This document shows positions 1-8,432 of a stretch of 64,000 nt of DNA, one piece after another. The stretch spans positions 3,658,001 to 3,722,000 of the forward strand of contig CAWKOR010000001.1 of assembly GCA_963851325.1 (NCBI GenBank), in the 5' to 3' direction. Each line of letters starts with the position of its first letter. Positions within the stretch are counted from its first letter, which is position 1. A program made the translations under genes and the position numbers. Source of the DNA: DATGKG01 sp963851325. GTDB lineage: Bacteria > Desulfobacterota > Binatia > Binatales > Binataceae. Under the pieces are notes generated by a model. The model saw nothing but the letters and a program-made list of their open reading frames with translations, had not been told where the DNA came from and did not search any database.

Positions 1-144
1 ATCGTCACATACTTGATCGCGGTCATCGCAACTGTCGCGATGCGATCGTTCTACCGCCGATGGTTGCGAGGGATCACCGGTGACTTGATTGGCGCGTGCG
101 GCGAGCTGGTCGAGGTCATTGCGATGATCGTTATCGCATCGTGA
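1..144 (+). CDS. cobS: Adenosylcobinamide-GDP ribazoletransferase (CobS), C-terminal end only
   Basis: An open frame enters from the left edge and stops at TGA 142-144, giving 47 residues. It contains a hydrophobic stretch, then arginines and the segment GITGDLIGACGELVEV, which matches the conserved C-terminal GG(x)TGDxLGAxxE pattern of CobS. CobS is a membrane enzyme that joins alpha-ribazole to adenosylcobinamide-GDP, the last step of cobalamin assembly. It is convergent with cobU seven bases away, and the cobalamin riboswitch and receptor lie just beyond, which supports the call. Only the tail is visible, so the assignment rests on this one motif plus context. Confidence 0.75.
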   Translation: MVTYLIAVIATVAMRSFYRRWLRGITGDLIGACGELVEVIAMIVIAS

Positions 145-151
145 CCAACTC

Positions 152-673
152 CTATTTCGCACGCATCGGGTAGCCGGACACCATCAGGATCACCTCGTTA
201 GCGATCGCGGCGATTTTCTGATTGGTCCATCCCAGCAGATCGCGAAAGCGCCGCGCGGTCGGATTGTCCGGGACGATGCCGGCGCCGACCTCATCGGTCA
301 CGATGACCGACGAGAACGATGCGCGCGCGAGCGCGGCGGCGAGCCGATCTGCCGACGCGAGAATCGCTTCGTCCTGCGCGCCGATGCCCATCAGATTCGA
401 AACCCACAGCGTCAGGCAATCGATGATGACGCCGTCGGCGCGCGACTCCAACGCGGCCAGCGCAATGGTGGGATCGAGCGCCTCTTCGATGGTCACGAAG
501 TGCGCGGGGCGCGTCACCTTGTGATGAGCGATGCGGGTTGCCATCTCGACATCCAGCGCCTGGCCGGTCGCGATGAAAAACAGCCGCTTGCCTTTGATCG
601 ATTGCGCCAGCGAGATCGCATGGGAACTTTTCCCGCTGCGCGCGCCGCCGGTGATGAGCGAAATTCGTTTCAT
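152..673 (-). CDS. cobU: Adenosylcobinamide kinase / adenosylcobinamide-phosphate guanylyltransferase (CobU)
   Basis: The 173-residue protein starts with a beta strand and the P-loop GGARSGKS (residues 9-16), the hallmark of CobU/CobP. DCLTLWVSNLM in the middle and VTDEVGAGIVPDNPTARRFRD towards the end are also family-typical. The enzyme phosphorylates adenosylcobinamide and transfers GMP to it, making the substrate of CobS. Length is close to the usual 175-185. It is divergent from the riboswitch-controlled receptor gene and convergent with cobS, so the three form a corrinoid uptake and salvage cluster. A GGGGA ribosome-binding site lies just before the ATG at 673. Confidence 0.93.
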   Translation of the reverse strand: MKRISLITGGARSGKSSHAISLAQSIKGKRLFFIATGQALDVEMATRIAHHKVTRPAHFVTIEEALDPTIALAALESRADGVIIDCLTLWVSNLMGIGAQDEAILASADRLAAALARASFSSVIVTDEVGAGIVPDNPTARRFRDLLGWTNQKIAAIANEVILMVSGYPMRAK

Positions 674-735
674 CGCGGTCCCCAGCGTACATGATGCGCC
701 CGCGTTTTCGGAATCGAGGTTGACCTTGCGCGCCG

Positions 736-892
736 ACCGGCGTATCTATTCGCGGCACATCCGGTGCTCGGGAAGCCGGTTCAAAACCGGCGCTGCCCCG
801 CAACTGTGAGGGATGACGCAGGCCCATCGATGCCACCGCTTCGCGCGGGAAGGCGGGCCGCAGGATGAATCCCAAGCCAGGAGACCGGCCGG
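736..892 (+). promoter_or_regulatory. Cobalamin riboswitch
   Basis: The stretch carries the conserved cobalamin-aptamer blocks in order: CCGGTGCTCGGGAAGCCGGT (761-780), CGCTGCCCCGCAACTGTGAG (791-810), the B12-box-like ATGCCACCG (830-838) and CCAGGAGACCGGCC near 877-890. This is the classic adenosylcobalamin-sensing RNA placed before cobalamin transport genes. It lies on the plus strand 140 bases before the TonB receptor start. The 5' boundary is approximate because the outer P1/P2 helix was not folded. A hairpin around the receptor start codon (1013-1034) is a plausible expression platform. Confidence 0.93.
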
Positions 893-1012
893 ATGATTTT
901 ATTGTCTGCCTTCCGCGGGGAGGGCGGGGCATCGGGAAATCTTCACCACGCCCGATTCCTTCGTTTTGAGGGAGCGGGTCTCCAATTGCCCGGCACTCAT
1001 CCGCGGATGCGA

Positions 1013-1034
1013 CATTCACGCGGAGGAGTGAATG
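1013..1034 (+). promoter_or_regulatory. Hairpin enclosing the btuB ribosome-binding site and start codon
   Basis: CATTCAC (1013-1019) and GTGAATG (1028-1034) are a perfect 7-base inverted repeat. The 8-base loop holds the Shine-Dalgarno sequence GGAGGA (1022-1027), and the 3' arm contains the ATG start at 1032. When folded, the start codon is paired and initiation should be blocked. Its position 120 bases downstream of the aptamer suggests it is the translational OFF structure of the riboswitch. That link is inference. Confidence 0.6.
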
Positions 1035-3074
1035 CGGCCATTTCGAGTCTTCATTTTGTCCTGGGTGATCACCCAGCTCGCGGCGGCGACCGCGTATGCC
1101 GCCCCAAACCCAACTGCAGCTGCGAAGTCAACTGCGATTGCGAATCCAACTGCAGCGGCGACACCCACCGCGATTGCACCGCCGGGCGCGGCGCAGAATC
1201 CGCAGAAACTTTTGCCGGTGGTGGTGACCGCGACGCGCATCGAGCAGCCCATCGATCAGATTGGCACCACCATCAGCGTGGTTGAAAAAGACCAGATTCA
1301 GAAACAACAGATCGAGCAGGTGGGCAATGTGCTCGAGCAGGTGCCCGGCGTTGTGGTGTTGCAGAGCGGATCGCCGGGCACCGAGGCCGACGTTACCATT
1401 CGCGGCGCCTCCGCCTCGCAGACTCTCATCCTGCTCGATGGAGTCGAGGTCAACACCGGAGCGACCGGCGCTTTCGATATAGCGGATCTGACCACCAACA
1501 ATGTGAATCGGATCGAAGTGTTGCGCGGCGCGGGCGGCGCGCTTTACGGTTCGCAAGCGATCGGCGGCGTCGTGCAACTGATTACGGAAGAAGGGCAAGG
1601 TGCGCCCAAAGCGAGCATCCTTTCGGAGGGCGGCAATCGCGCGACGCAGCGTCAGGTGGCGACCGTCAATGGAGCATCGGGAAAGCTCGGCTACTCGGGT
1701 GCGCTCTCCTACTTTTCGACGCAGGGATTTCAGAAGATCAACGACAACAGCGACAATCTCTCCGGGGTCGGGCGGCTGGATTACCACCTCGATGAAAAGA
1801 CCACCATCCGAGGATTCGCGCGCTATACACGATCGAACGTGAGTCTCCCGGACTTCACGATTTTCAGCGGATCACTGAATCCTACTGCGCATCAACGCAG
1901 TGAGTTCATGCTGTTCAAGGGCGAGATCGAGCATGACTTCACTGAGAAACTGACCGCGCGGGTCAGCGGATCGTTCGTGCGCAATGACATCCGAATCAAC
2001 TTTCCGCCTTATCAGGGCAACACCGGATTCGAGCTTTCCGAAGTCGATCACATCCCCGAAGAAACGCGCGGCGCGCTCGGCGAGGCGATCTATTCCTGGT
2101 GCAAGGGATGGCGCACGCTGGCAGGCTTCGATTTCAAAGATCGATGGGTTCGCACCAACGACGTTGCGGTCTTCATCTTTCCGCCACCCAGCATCTCGTC
2201 CTTCAGCGCGACCCGCCGCGAATATGCTGGATACATCCAACAGCAGGGCAGCGCGTTCGATGGGCGCATCCTCGGAACCGGCGGGGTTCGGGTCGACGGC
2301 AACAGCCAGTTCGGCAAGGAAGTGAGCTCCTCGTGGTCGGTGGCGATCCCGATCAGCGAAATCGGGGCGACCTTGCGCGGTAGCTATAGCGAGGGCTTCC
2401 GCGCGCCCTCGTTCGATGAGCTGTACTTTCCGTTCTTCGGCAATCCAGACCTTTCTCCGGAGATTTCCAGCGAGTACGACGGTGGCTTCACCAAGACCTT
2501 TGGCGAATGGGGCGCCTTCACGGCGACCTACTTCTCGCGGCGCGTGCACAATCTTGTCGTGACCGTACCGGTGCCGGTGAGTCCCACCAATCCGTTTGGT
2601 TCCCAGGCAGGCAATGCCGGCCGCGTCGATGTGCAGGGCGTGGAGCTGGTGCCCTCGATTGGCCCCTTCTACGGCTTCCGACTAAGCGGAGGGTTCACGG
2701 TGCTGGACGAAACGCACTCTTCCGCGGTCGGGCACACTCCGCTCCGAGTTCCGAAGCGATCGGCTTACGGGCTGGCGCAGTATGACAATTCGGCGCTGCT
2801 GTTCCCGCGCGACAAAATCGCGCTGACGCTCGCCTATACTTTTGTCGGCGATCGCGAAGACATCACGACCATCGGCACGACTGCAAATCACGACGCGTAT
2901 CATCGCTTCGATTTAACCACGACTTATGATGCCCGGGTGTTGTGGCGATTTATCAGGAACGAGGAAGTCTTCGCGCGCGTGTCGAATCTTTTCGATCGGC
3001 ACTACTCGGTGAATTTTGGATTTCCCGCACCGCCGGTCAATTTTGTCGCCGGGCTCAAGCTGGAGTTTGAGTAA
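1032..3074 (+). CDS. btuB: TonB-dependent vitamin B12 receptor (BtuB-like)
   Basis: The 680-residue outer-membrane receptor has a signal peptide (about 1-23) and an Ala/Pro/Thr linker (24-56). A TonB box PVVVTATR follows (62-69), then a plug domain of about 75-175 with the TIRGAS and LYGSQAIGGVVQLIT motifs, and a beta-barrel ending in phenylalanine-containing LKLEFE. It should move corrinoids across the outer membrane using TonB energy. The substrate call comes from the cobalamin riboswitch directly upstream and from cobU/cobS beside it. The linker contains two copies of a 12-residue unit. The 3' end overlaps the end of glnE by 20 bases on the opposite strand. Confidence 0.9.
   Translation: MRPFRVFILSWVITQLAAATAYAAPNPTAAAKSTAIANPTAAATPTAIAPPGAAQNPQKLLPVVVTATRIEQPIDQIGTTISVVEKDQIQKQQIEQVGNVLEQVPGVVVLQSGSPGTEADVTIRGASASQTLILLDGVEVNTGATGAFDIADLTTNNVNRIEVLRGAGGALYGSQAIGGVVQLITEEGQGAPKASILSEGGNRATQRQVATVNGASGKLGYSGALSYFSTQGFQKINDNSDNLSGVGRLDYHLDEKTTIRGFARYTRSNVSLPDFTIFSGSLNPTAHQRSEFMLFKGEIEHDFTEKLTARVSGSFVRNDIRINFPPYQGNTGFELSEVDHIPEETRGALGEAIYSWCKGWRTLAGFDFKDRWVRTNDVAVFIFPPPSISSFSATRREYAGYIQQQGSAFDGRILGTGGVRVDGNSQFGKEVSSSWSVAIPISEIGATLRGSYSEGFRAPSFDELYFPFFGNPDLSPEISSEYDGGFTKTFGEWGAFTATYFSRRVHNLVVTVPVPVSPTNPFGSQAGNAGRVDVQGVELVPSIGPFYGFRLSGGFTVLDETHSSAVGHTPLRVPKRSAYGLAQYDNSALLFPRDKIALTLAYTFVGDREDITTIGTTANHDAYHRFDLTTTYDARVLWRFIRNEEVFARVSNLFDRHYSVNFGFPAPPVNFVAGLKLEFE
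1110..1181 (+). repeat. 36-bp tandem duplication coding for the receptor linker
   Basis: Two adjacent 36-base units (1110-1145 and 1146-1181) encode PTAAAKSTAIAN and PTAAATPTAIAP between the signal peptide and TonB box of the receptor. The copies have diverged mostly at third positions and one or two codons. The duplication lengthens the flexible periplasmic tether by one unit. Confidence 0.7.
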
Positions 3075-6033
3075 TCGACTCGGAGCGATTCTGTTCGCGA
3101 GCGAAACAGCTCTCGAAGACCGCGCGGATCGCTTCGCGCCTGAGGCGCAGATCTTTCAGAAGCTGCTGCGGCCCCGTGCTGCCCTGATAACCCATCCGGC
3201 GCGCGAGCGGCCGCAAGGCATCGGGATCGGTCGGCAGCGCCCACGCCGGCTGATCGCTTTCGATGCGGAGGCGATTTTCCAGCCGTGCGATGAATTCGTA
3301 GCCGTCGCTGAGAGTAGCGGCCTCATCGATGGTGAGGAGCTTCAGCCATTCCAATTCCTTGAGCAGCTCGCGAGTCGAGCGCTTGCGCAGCGCGGGATGC
3401 CGATAGCCATGCGCCAGAGCCATCATCTGGGCGATGAACTCGACGTCGACCAGGCCGCCGCGTCCCTGCTTCAGATTGAAGCGAGTTTTGCTTTCCGCAC
3501 CGATTTCCGCTTCCATGCGTTTGCGCATCTGAGCGATTTCCGCGATCCCGGCGCCGCTCAGACCGTGCCCGAAGACGAACTCCTGGCGCGCTGCTTCCAC
3601 CGCTGCGCCAAGTTCGGCATCGCCGGCGACGACGCGCGCGCGCACCAGCGCCTGGCGTTCCCAGACTGCTGAGCTCTGCCGATGATACTCGCGAAAACTT
3701 TCCAGCGAGGTGACCAGCGGTCCCTGATTGCCGGATGGGCGCAGTCGCAAATCGAGCTTGTACGCGTATCCCTCGCGAGTGCGCGACTCGAGAATCGCGA
3801 TCAGCTTCTGGACGGTTCGCGCAGCGATCTCGCGCCCATGCATCGGCTCGCCCGCGCTCTGGTATACGAAAATCAGATCGAGATCCGAGTTGTAGGACAT
3901 CTCGGCCGCGCCGAGGCGTCCCATCGCGATGCAAGAAAGTTTCAGAGTCTTGGGAACTTCGAGACGCGCTGCAACTTCCGCGTACGCCAGGTCGAGCGCC
4001 TGGCGCAGCACCGTTTCTGCCAGCAGCGTGAGTTCCGCTTCGACGTCGCGGAGTTCCAGATCGCCCGCTACATCGGCGATCGCAATGCGCAGGAACTCCT
4101 GATGGCGAAAGGTTCGCAGCGCATCGAGCCGCGACTCGAAGTCGCGGGAGGCACTCATCAGACCGGACAGCTCGTGTTCCAATTCGGCCTGATTGCGTCG
4201 CCGTCGAACCAGATCGGAGCGCACCAGGGTATCAAGCATGTCGGGATGACGGATGAACAGACTCGACAGATAACTGCTGGAGGCGAACAGGCCGAGTAGC
4301 ACGCGGCGGGTCGAGGGATGCTGTTCGAGCAGCGCAAGGAATGAAGTCCGCGCGCCGACGGCGGCGATGAAATCGGCCAAATTTCTGAGCGCCAGATCGG
4401 GATCCGGCAGCCGGCTGATCTCGTCGAGCAAAATTGGCCCGAGCGTCTCCAGCAGCTCGGAGCGGCGCTGAATGGTCGCCGCGTGAGGGGTCCCGCGCGC
4501 GAGTATTTCGAGGTTGGCGGAACTCTCCTTCGGATGCGCAAATCCAAGCGCCGTGAGCCCACGTTCCGCGTTCGCGCGATCGGATGCCCCCAGCCATGCC
4601 GCGCGCGCGACATCGGAAACCTTGGTCATGCTCTCCTCTTCGCCGCCGGCGAGAGTCTCGCGGAATTGGTTTGCAATGAGTTTGCGATGTTTGGCCAGCG
4701 TGGCGCGCAGGCGTCCCACCGCTTTATCGTTCTTGCCCATCCGAAGCCGTACCGCCAACTCGCGCATGCCGGCGTCGTCGCGCGGAAGCGTGTGAGTTTG
4801 CAGCCCCGACACCAGTTGAAGTTTGTGTTCGACGTTTCGCAGGAAGAGATACGCCTCGGTAAGTTTGCGCGCGCGGGCGGCGGGCAGGTATCCAAAGCCG
4901 GCGAGCCGATCGAGCGCCTCGATGGTTTTTTCGGTCCGGATGCGGGGATCGCGTCCCCCATAAATCAAGGTCAGCGCCTGCACGATGAATTCGAGTTCGC
5001 GAATACCGCCGTGGCCTAGTTTGATGTTGCGTTCGATCAAGTCGGGGGAGCGGAGTTCCGCCTCGATCTGATGCTTCATCGCGCGCAACTGTCGGAGCGT
5101 GTCGAAATCCAGATAGCTCCGATAGACGAAGCGGCCGAGGTCATCGAGCAACCGGTGCCCGAGCGCAAGCGAGCCGGCCACCGGACGCGCGCGCAAGAGC
5201 GCCGCCCGCTCCCAGGTTTGTCCGTAGTACTGATAAAAGTTCAGCGCGCCTTCGACGGGAACCGCCAACGGAGAGTTGCGGCCGCCGGGCCGCAGGCGCA
5301 TGTCGATCCGAAAGCATCCACTGGAGAGGAGCTCGGTGATGATCTCTCCGATGCGTGCGGCCGCGATACTGCCCTCGCCCGGTGTGGGCGGATGAAAAAC
5401 GTAAATCAGATCGATGTCCGAGCTGAGATTGAGTTCGCTCGCCCCCAGCTTGCCCATCGCAAGCACGCAGAACTCCCCGGCTTCGAGCGCGCGCTCACCG
5501 AGCAAGCGGAGCGCCATCCCAAATGCCGCGCGGATGCATTCGTCGGCGAGGCGGGACATCAGCAGCGTGGTGCGCTTGACCTCGATCTTGCCGAGCAGAT
5601 CGGCAATCGAAATACGCAGGAAAATCCTGCGCTTGAAGCGAGCCAATTCTGTTGCACCATCGGCGCGGGTGCCGAGCCCGCCGAGGTCGCAGCGCATCTC
5701 GCTCAAAAGCGAATCGGCGGTTTCATTGCGCGCTGAATCGAACAATCGAAGCCATTGGGAGCCGGCTTGCGAAATTTCGGACGCCACGACTTCGGAGGCG
5801 CCGAGGCAAAAGATCAGATCACGCGCTGTAGGGCGATCCGCCAGGGCCTCGCACATCGAAGACGACGACTCCTCGGCAAGCTTCGTCAGCGTCGCGAGCG
5901 CCAACTGCCCATCCGCTGCGTGGTCTTGCACCAGCCGTACCGCGCGGCGCGCCAGGGTTGCGTCTTCGATGGAAGCCTCGAGCTTGTGCGCGAGGCCGCT
6001 GAGCGAAGGCAGCAATTGTTGAGCGGTAGCCAT
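3055..6033 (-). CDS. glnE: Bifunctional glutamine synthetase adenylyltransferase / adenylyl-removing enzyme
   Basis: The 992-residue protein has the two tandem nucleotidyltransferase domains of GlnE. The first active-site block GASELNLSSDIDLIYVF is near residues 197-213, and the second, GAAEMSYNSDLDLIFVY, near 708-724. Each is followed by a helical regulatory half with the LGHGGIRELEF and QGRGGLVDVEF motifs. The N-terminal domain removes AMP from glutamine synthetase and the C-terminal domain adds it, tuning nitrogen assimilation to PII state. The length is slightly above the E. coli enzyme. It is divergent from the GST gene and converges with the TonB receptor, sharing 20 bases. Confidence 0.96.
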   Translation of the reverse strand: MATAQQLLPSLSGLAHKLEASIEDATLARRAVRLVQDHAADGQLALATLTKLAEESSSSMCEALADRPTARDLIFCLGASEVVASEISQAGSQWLRLFDSARNETADSLLSEMRCDLGGLGTRADGATELARFKRRIFLRISIADLLGKIEVKRTTLLMSRLADECIRAAFGMALRLLGERALEAGEFCVLAMGKLGASELNLSSDIDLIYVFHPPTPGEGSIAAARIGEIITELLSSGCFRIDMRLRPGGRNSPLAVPVEGALNFYQYYGQTWERAALLRARPVAGSLALGHRLLDDLGRFVYRSYLDFDTLRQLRAMKHQIEAELRSPDLIERNIKLGHGGIRELEFIVQALTLIYGGRDPRIRTEKTIEALDRLAGFGYLPAARARKLTEAYLFLRNVEHKLQLVSGLQTHTLPRDDAGMRELAVRLRMGKNDKAVGRLRATLAKHRKLIANQFRETLAGGEEESMTKVSDVARAAWLGASDRANAERGLTALGFAHPKESSANLEILARGTPHAATIQRRSELLETLGPILLDEISRLPDPDLALRNLADFIAAVGARTSFLALLEQHPSTRRVLLGLFASSSYLSSLFIRHPDMLDTLVRSDLVRRRRNQAELEHELSGLMSASRDFESRLDALRTFRHQEFLRIAIADVAGDLELRDVEAELTLLAETVLRQALDLAYAEVAARLEVPKTLKLSCIAMGRLGAAEMSYNSDLDLIFVYQSAGEPMHGREIAARTVQKLIAILESRTREGYAYKLDLRLRPSGNQGPLVTSLESFREYHRQSSAVWERQALVRARVVAGDAELGAAVEAARQEFVFGHGLSGAGIAEIAQMRKRMEAEIGAESKTRFNLKQGRGGLVDVEFIAQMMALAHGYRHPALRKRSTRELLKELEWLKLLTIDEAATLSDGYEFIARLENRLRIESDQPAWALPTDPDALRPLARRMGYQGSTGPQQLLKDLRLRREAIRAVFESCFAREQNRSESITQTPA

Positions 6034-6157
6034 CGAGATTTAGAATAACACCGAATGCAGCGATGATGGGGCACTCGGCGGGCGAAGATTCGCGGGGGCG
6101 CGCATTAGTCGCGAAGGTTCCAGTTTTGGTATTGGTCTCTATGCAGGGAGAAAGCCG

Positions 6158-6829
6158 ATGATCATTCTTTATACAACCGAACGCGACTATCCATGGGGCA
6201 CGCTGCGCTCCACTCACGCTTCGAAAACCAAGGTGGCGCTGGAAGAGAAAGGACTCAAGTACCGCATCGAAAATCTGCCGCCGGGAAATCTCTGGAAGAA
6301 ACCACCGGAAATGCTCGCCCGCCATCCGCTCGGAAAGGTTCCCTATCTCGAGGATGACGGCCGCACCTTCTTCGATTCGACAGTTATCGGCGAGTATCTC
6401 GAAGAACGCTATCCGAAGCCCGCGCTGCTGCCTGCGGACGTCATCGCGCGCGCCCAGGTGCGCGAGGCGGAAAATTTCGTCGACGAGGCGATGTTGATTG
6501 GAAGTATCCCGCTGATCTGGATGCCTTACTGGAGTCCGCCCGAAAAGCGCGATGCCGCGGCTATGGAGCAGGGACGCGCGATGTTGCGCAAGCGCGATCT
6601 CCCGTATCTGGAAAAGCTGCTCGCGGGGTCGGGCCAGGGCGGCTACTTGTGCGGGGAATTCTCGCTCGCTGATACGCCGCTGATGGCGGTTGCGATGGTG
6701 CTTGAGGTCGACCAGACGGCGCTCGGAGATTTTCCGCAGGTCGAGAAATATCTCAATCGATTGCGCGAGCGACCGAGCTATCGTGCGATCAGGTCGTCGA
6801 CCAAGGTGGCAGACGCGGCCGGAGCTTGA
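6158..6829 (+). CDS. Glutathione S-transferase family protein
   Basis: The protein has 223 residues. An N-terminal thioredoxin-like domain (about 1-82) contains HPLGKVPYLEDDG with the cis-proline that contacts glutathione, and the following FFDSTVIGEYLEERYP is the Glu-Ser glutathione-binding segment. A helical C-terminal domain has the family motif GEFSLADTPL. The expected activity is glutathione conjugation or a related thiol reaction. The physiological substrate cannot be read from sequence. GGGAGA precedes the ATG at a good distance. The gene is convergent with the lytic transglycosylase, three bases apart. Confidence 0.88.
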   Translation: MIILYTTERDYPWGTLRSTHASKTKVALEEKGLKYRIENLPPGNLWKKPPEMLARHPLGKVPYLEDDGRTFFDSTVIGEYLEERYPKPALLPADVIARAQVREAENFVDEAMLIGSIPLIWMPYWSPPEKRDAAAMEQGRAMLRKRDLPYLEKLLAGSGQGGYLCGEFSLADTPLMAVAMVLEVDQTALGDFPQVEKYLNRLRERPSYRAIRSSTKVADAAGA

Positions 6830-6832
6830 GGC

Positions 6833-8071
6833 TCAGGCGTCGCCGCCTGAGGTCCGCGAGGAAGCAATCGAGCCGTGGTGCCTGGAATGGTGATGCTTCG
6901 CGGCGTGACGCTTGTGGTGGTGATGATAGCGATGATGGTGGTGGGAACCCGCACTCACGCGAAGGATATGGCCGGTTTCAGCAGAGGCTGAAGATTCGGT
7001 CTTTTTGCTGCGGCGGTGCTTGAGGTGATGTCGCGAGTGCGTGTTCACCCGAATCACGCGAGCGGGCCGCTCTTTCAGAGGTGGAGGGACGAAGGCCGGT
7101 TCGTCCTCAAGCCCGGGGAAGTACGCATGCTCGTACTTGTGGACCTGTAAGGCCGCAAGGAACTCAGCATAGTAGTTCTTCACCGCGAATCCGAAATGCG
7201 GCCCGTTGTAAGTCTTCAGGATCTTGCAGTAGTCGCTGCCGCATTGTGCGGCCGCGCGCGCGGTTCCACCAGTGCCGTAGTTGTAGGCCGTGATGGCCAG
7301 GGGCCAGTCGCCCAGCGTCTCGTAATTGGCCCGGAGCAGCTTGGCGGCAGCCTTGGTCTCGCGGGTGGGATTGAGGCGGTCATCCCGGCGGCCTCGAATG
7401 GTCATGAATTGCTTGCCGGTCGCGCGGGTGAATTGCCAGATCCCGACCGCGCCGGCGCTCGACCTGGCGCCGCGCTGAAATCCCGACTCGACGTGCGCGA
7501 GGGTAACTAGCTCGACCGGAAGTCCCGCCGCTCGGAAAATCTTTTCCATTGTGGGACGGTAGTACTTGCTGCGAAGCAGCCCTTCGCGGAAGCGCTCCTT
7601 CAAGCCCTCCTGCACGCGCAGATTGTCCGCCGCCAGACGAAGTCCATCGGGCGAGCGTCCTTTGAACATTTCGGCGACGTGGCGCTCGTCGCTCCCCATC
7701 GGTTCACGGCCCGATGCCAGCCGGTTGAGAATGTCGCTGTACTTGCGCTTGAGGTAGGTGTTGACCCAATCGATTTCGTCGCGGCCCGGGGAACCGTTAC
7801 CCGGTAAATGATAGACCTGGTAAATCTTGTAAACGTCGTCTCGATCGACGAGCACAAAGTCGCGGTACGAATATGCGGTGAAGATGTCGACCCAGAAATT
7901 TATCTGCGGTTCCAGCGATGCTGGGCGGGCAAAAGGTTCGGTTGCGGCAGCGCGAGCGTGGCCGTAACCGAACCCGAAGACCAATACGAATGCGCATCCG
8001 GTGGTCGTCAGGATCCGCCGGAAGGCGCGCATTAGACGGCTCGTCGCAGGCAAGTTTTTCAGTTTCCCCAC
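6833..8071 (-). CDS. MltD-like lytic transglycosylase with histidine-rich C-terminus
   Basis: The 412-residue protein has an N-terminal membrane/signal segment (about 15-42) and an SLT domain at about 175-300. The catalytic glutamate is in HVESGFQ (Glu195), followed by GAVGIWQF and ITAYNYG, typical of MltD-type enzymes that cleave the peptidoglycan glycan strand with anhydro-muramic acid formation. MltD proteins normally carry LysM repeats after the catalytic domain. Here the tail (about 345-400) instead holds about 19 histidines in clusters, mixed with Lys and Arg. A short GHILRVSAG segment could be the remnant of a LysM start. The tail could bind metal, or wall polymer at low pH; both are inference. 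Confidence 0.88.
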   Translation of the reverse strand: MGKLKNLPATSRLMRAFRRILTTTGCAFVLVFGFGYGHARAAATEPFARPASLEPQINFWVDIFTAYSYRDFVLVDRDDVYKIYQVYHLPGNGSPGRDEIDWVNTYLKRKYSDILNRLASGREPMGSDERHVAEMFKGRSPDGLRLAADNLRVQEGLKERFREGLLRSKYYRPTMEKIFRAAGLPVELVTLAHVESGFQRGARSSAGAVGIWQFTRATGKQFMTIRGRRDDRLNPTRETKAAAKLLRANYETLGDWPLAITAYNYGTGGTARAAAQCGSDYCKILKTYNGPHFGFAVKNYYAEFLAALQVHKYEHAYFPGLEDEPAFVPPPLKERPARVIRVNTHSRHHLKHRRSKKTESSASAETGHILRVSAGSHHHHRYHHHHKRHAAKHHHSRHHGSIASSRTSGGDA

Positions 8072-8432
8072 CTCTGAAAAAGATTCGAAGAGACGCTCAG
8101 CGGACCCGGACTGAACTATCGATTACAATGATAAGCTCGTCTAGTCAACGTAGCGCCGCAAAATAGAATCTTCCGACCTCTGCGAGAGTAACTGACCCGC
8201 GGCACCGCAAGCATCGAAATGCTATCTAAACTTTGTCCGTTTGTTCTAAACCGCGGTGATCGTGGTCGCTTCCGAATGCGGCCATGAAACTGAATGTATG
8301 AAAATCATTCCGAAGACACTTTCAGGGTCAGTTTCGGGAAAGCGGCCCATCGAGAGCTGCCAAAAAAGGTGGTGGAGATTTTTCGCATTGCGGAGCTTGC
8401 AATTGAGAATCATTCTCATTATCATCCCGCCC
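8072..8432. other. Divergent intergenic region between transglycosylase and cupredoxin genes
   Basis: This 361-base gap separates two divergent genes and is more AT-rich than its surroundings. The only element I can support is the Fur-box promoter at 8397-8425 close to its right end. A plus-strand open frame that runs through part of it from 8256 has no family likeness before residue 60 and is treated as an artefactual extension of the cupredoxin gene. Confidence 0.6.
8397..8425 (+). promoter_or_regulatory. Fur-box promoter of the iron-responsive operon
   Basis: GAGAATCATTCTCATTATC (8405-8423) matches the 19-base Fur consensus GATAATGATAATCATTATC at 15 positions, including all of the right half. 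It sits between and over a -35-like TTGCAA (8397-8402) and a -10-like TATCAT (8420-8425) separated by 17 bases. A repressor bound there would block polymerase directly. The predicted start of transcription is at about 8432, next to the ATG at 8433, so the message may be leaderless. Confidence 0.75.

Noticed and set aside
8256..8432. Upstream extension of the cupredoxin gene to ATG 8256
   Set aside because: It would run through the Fur box and promoter, and has no homology. The signal peptide starts at ATG 8433.
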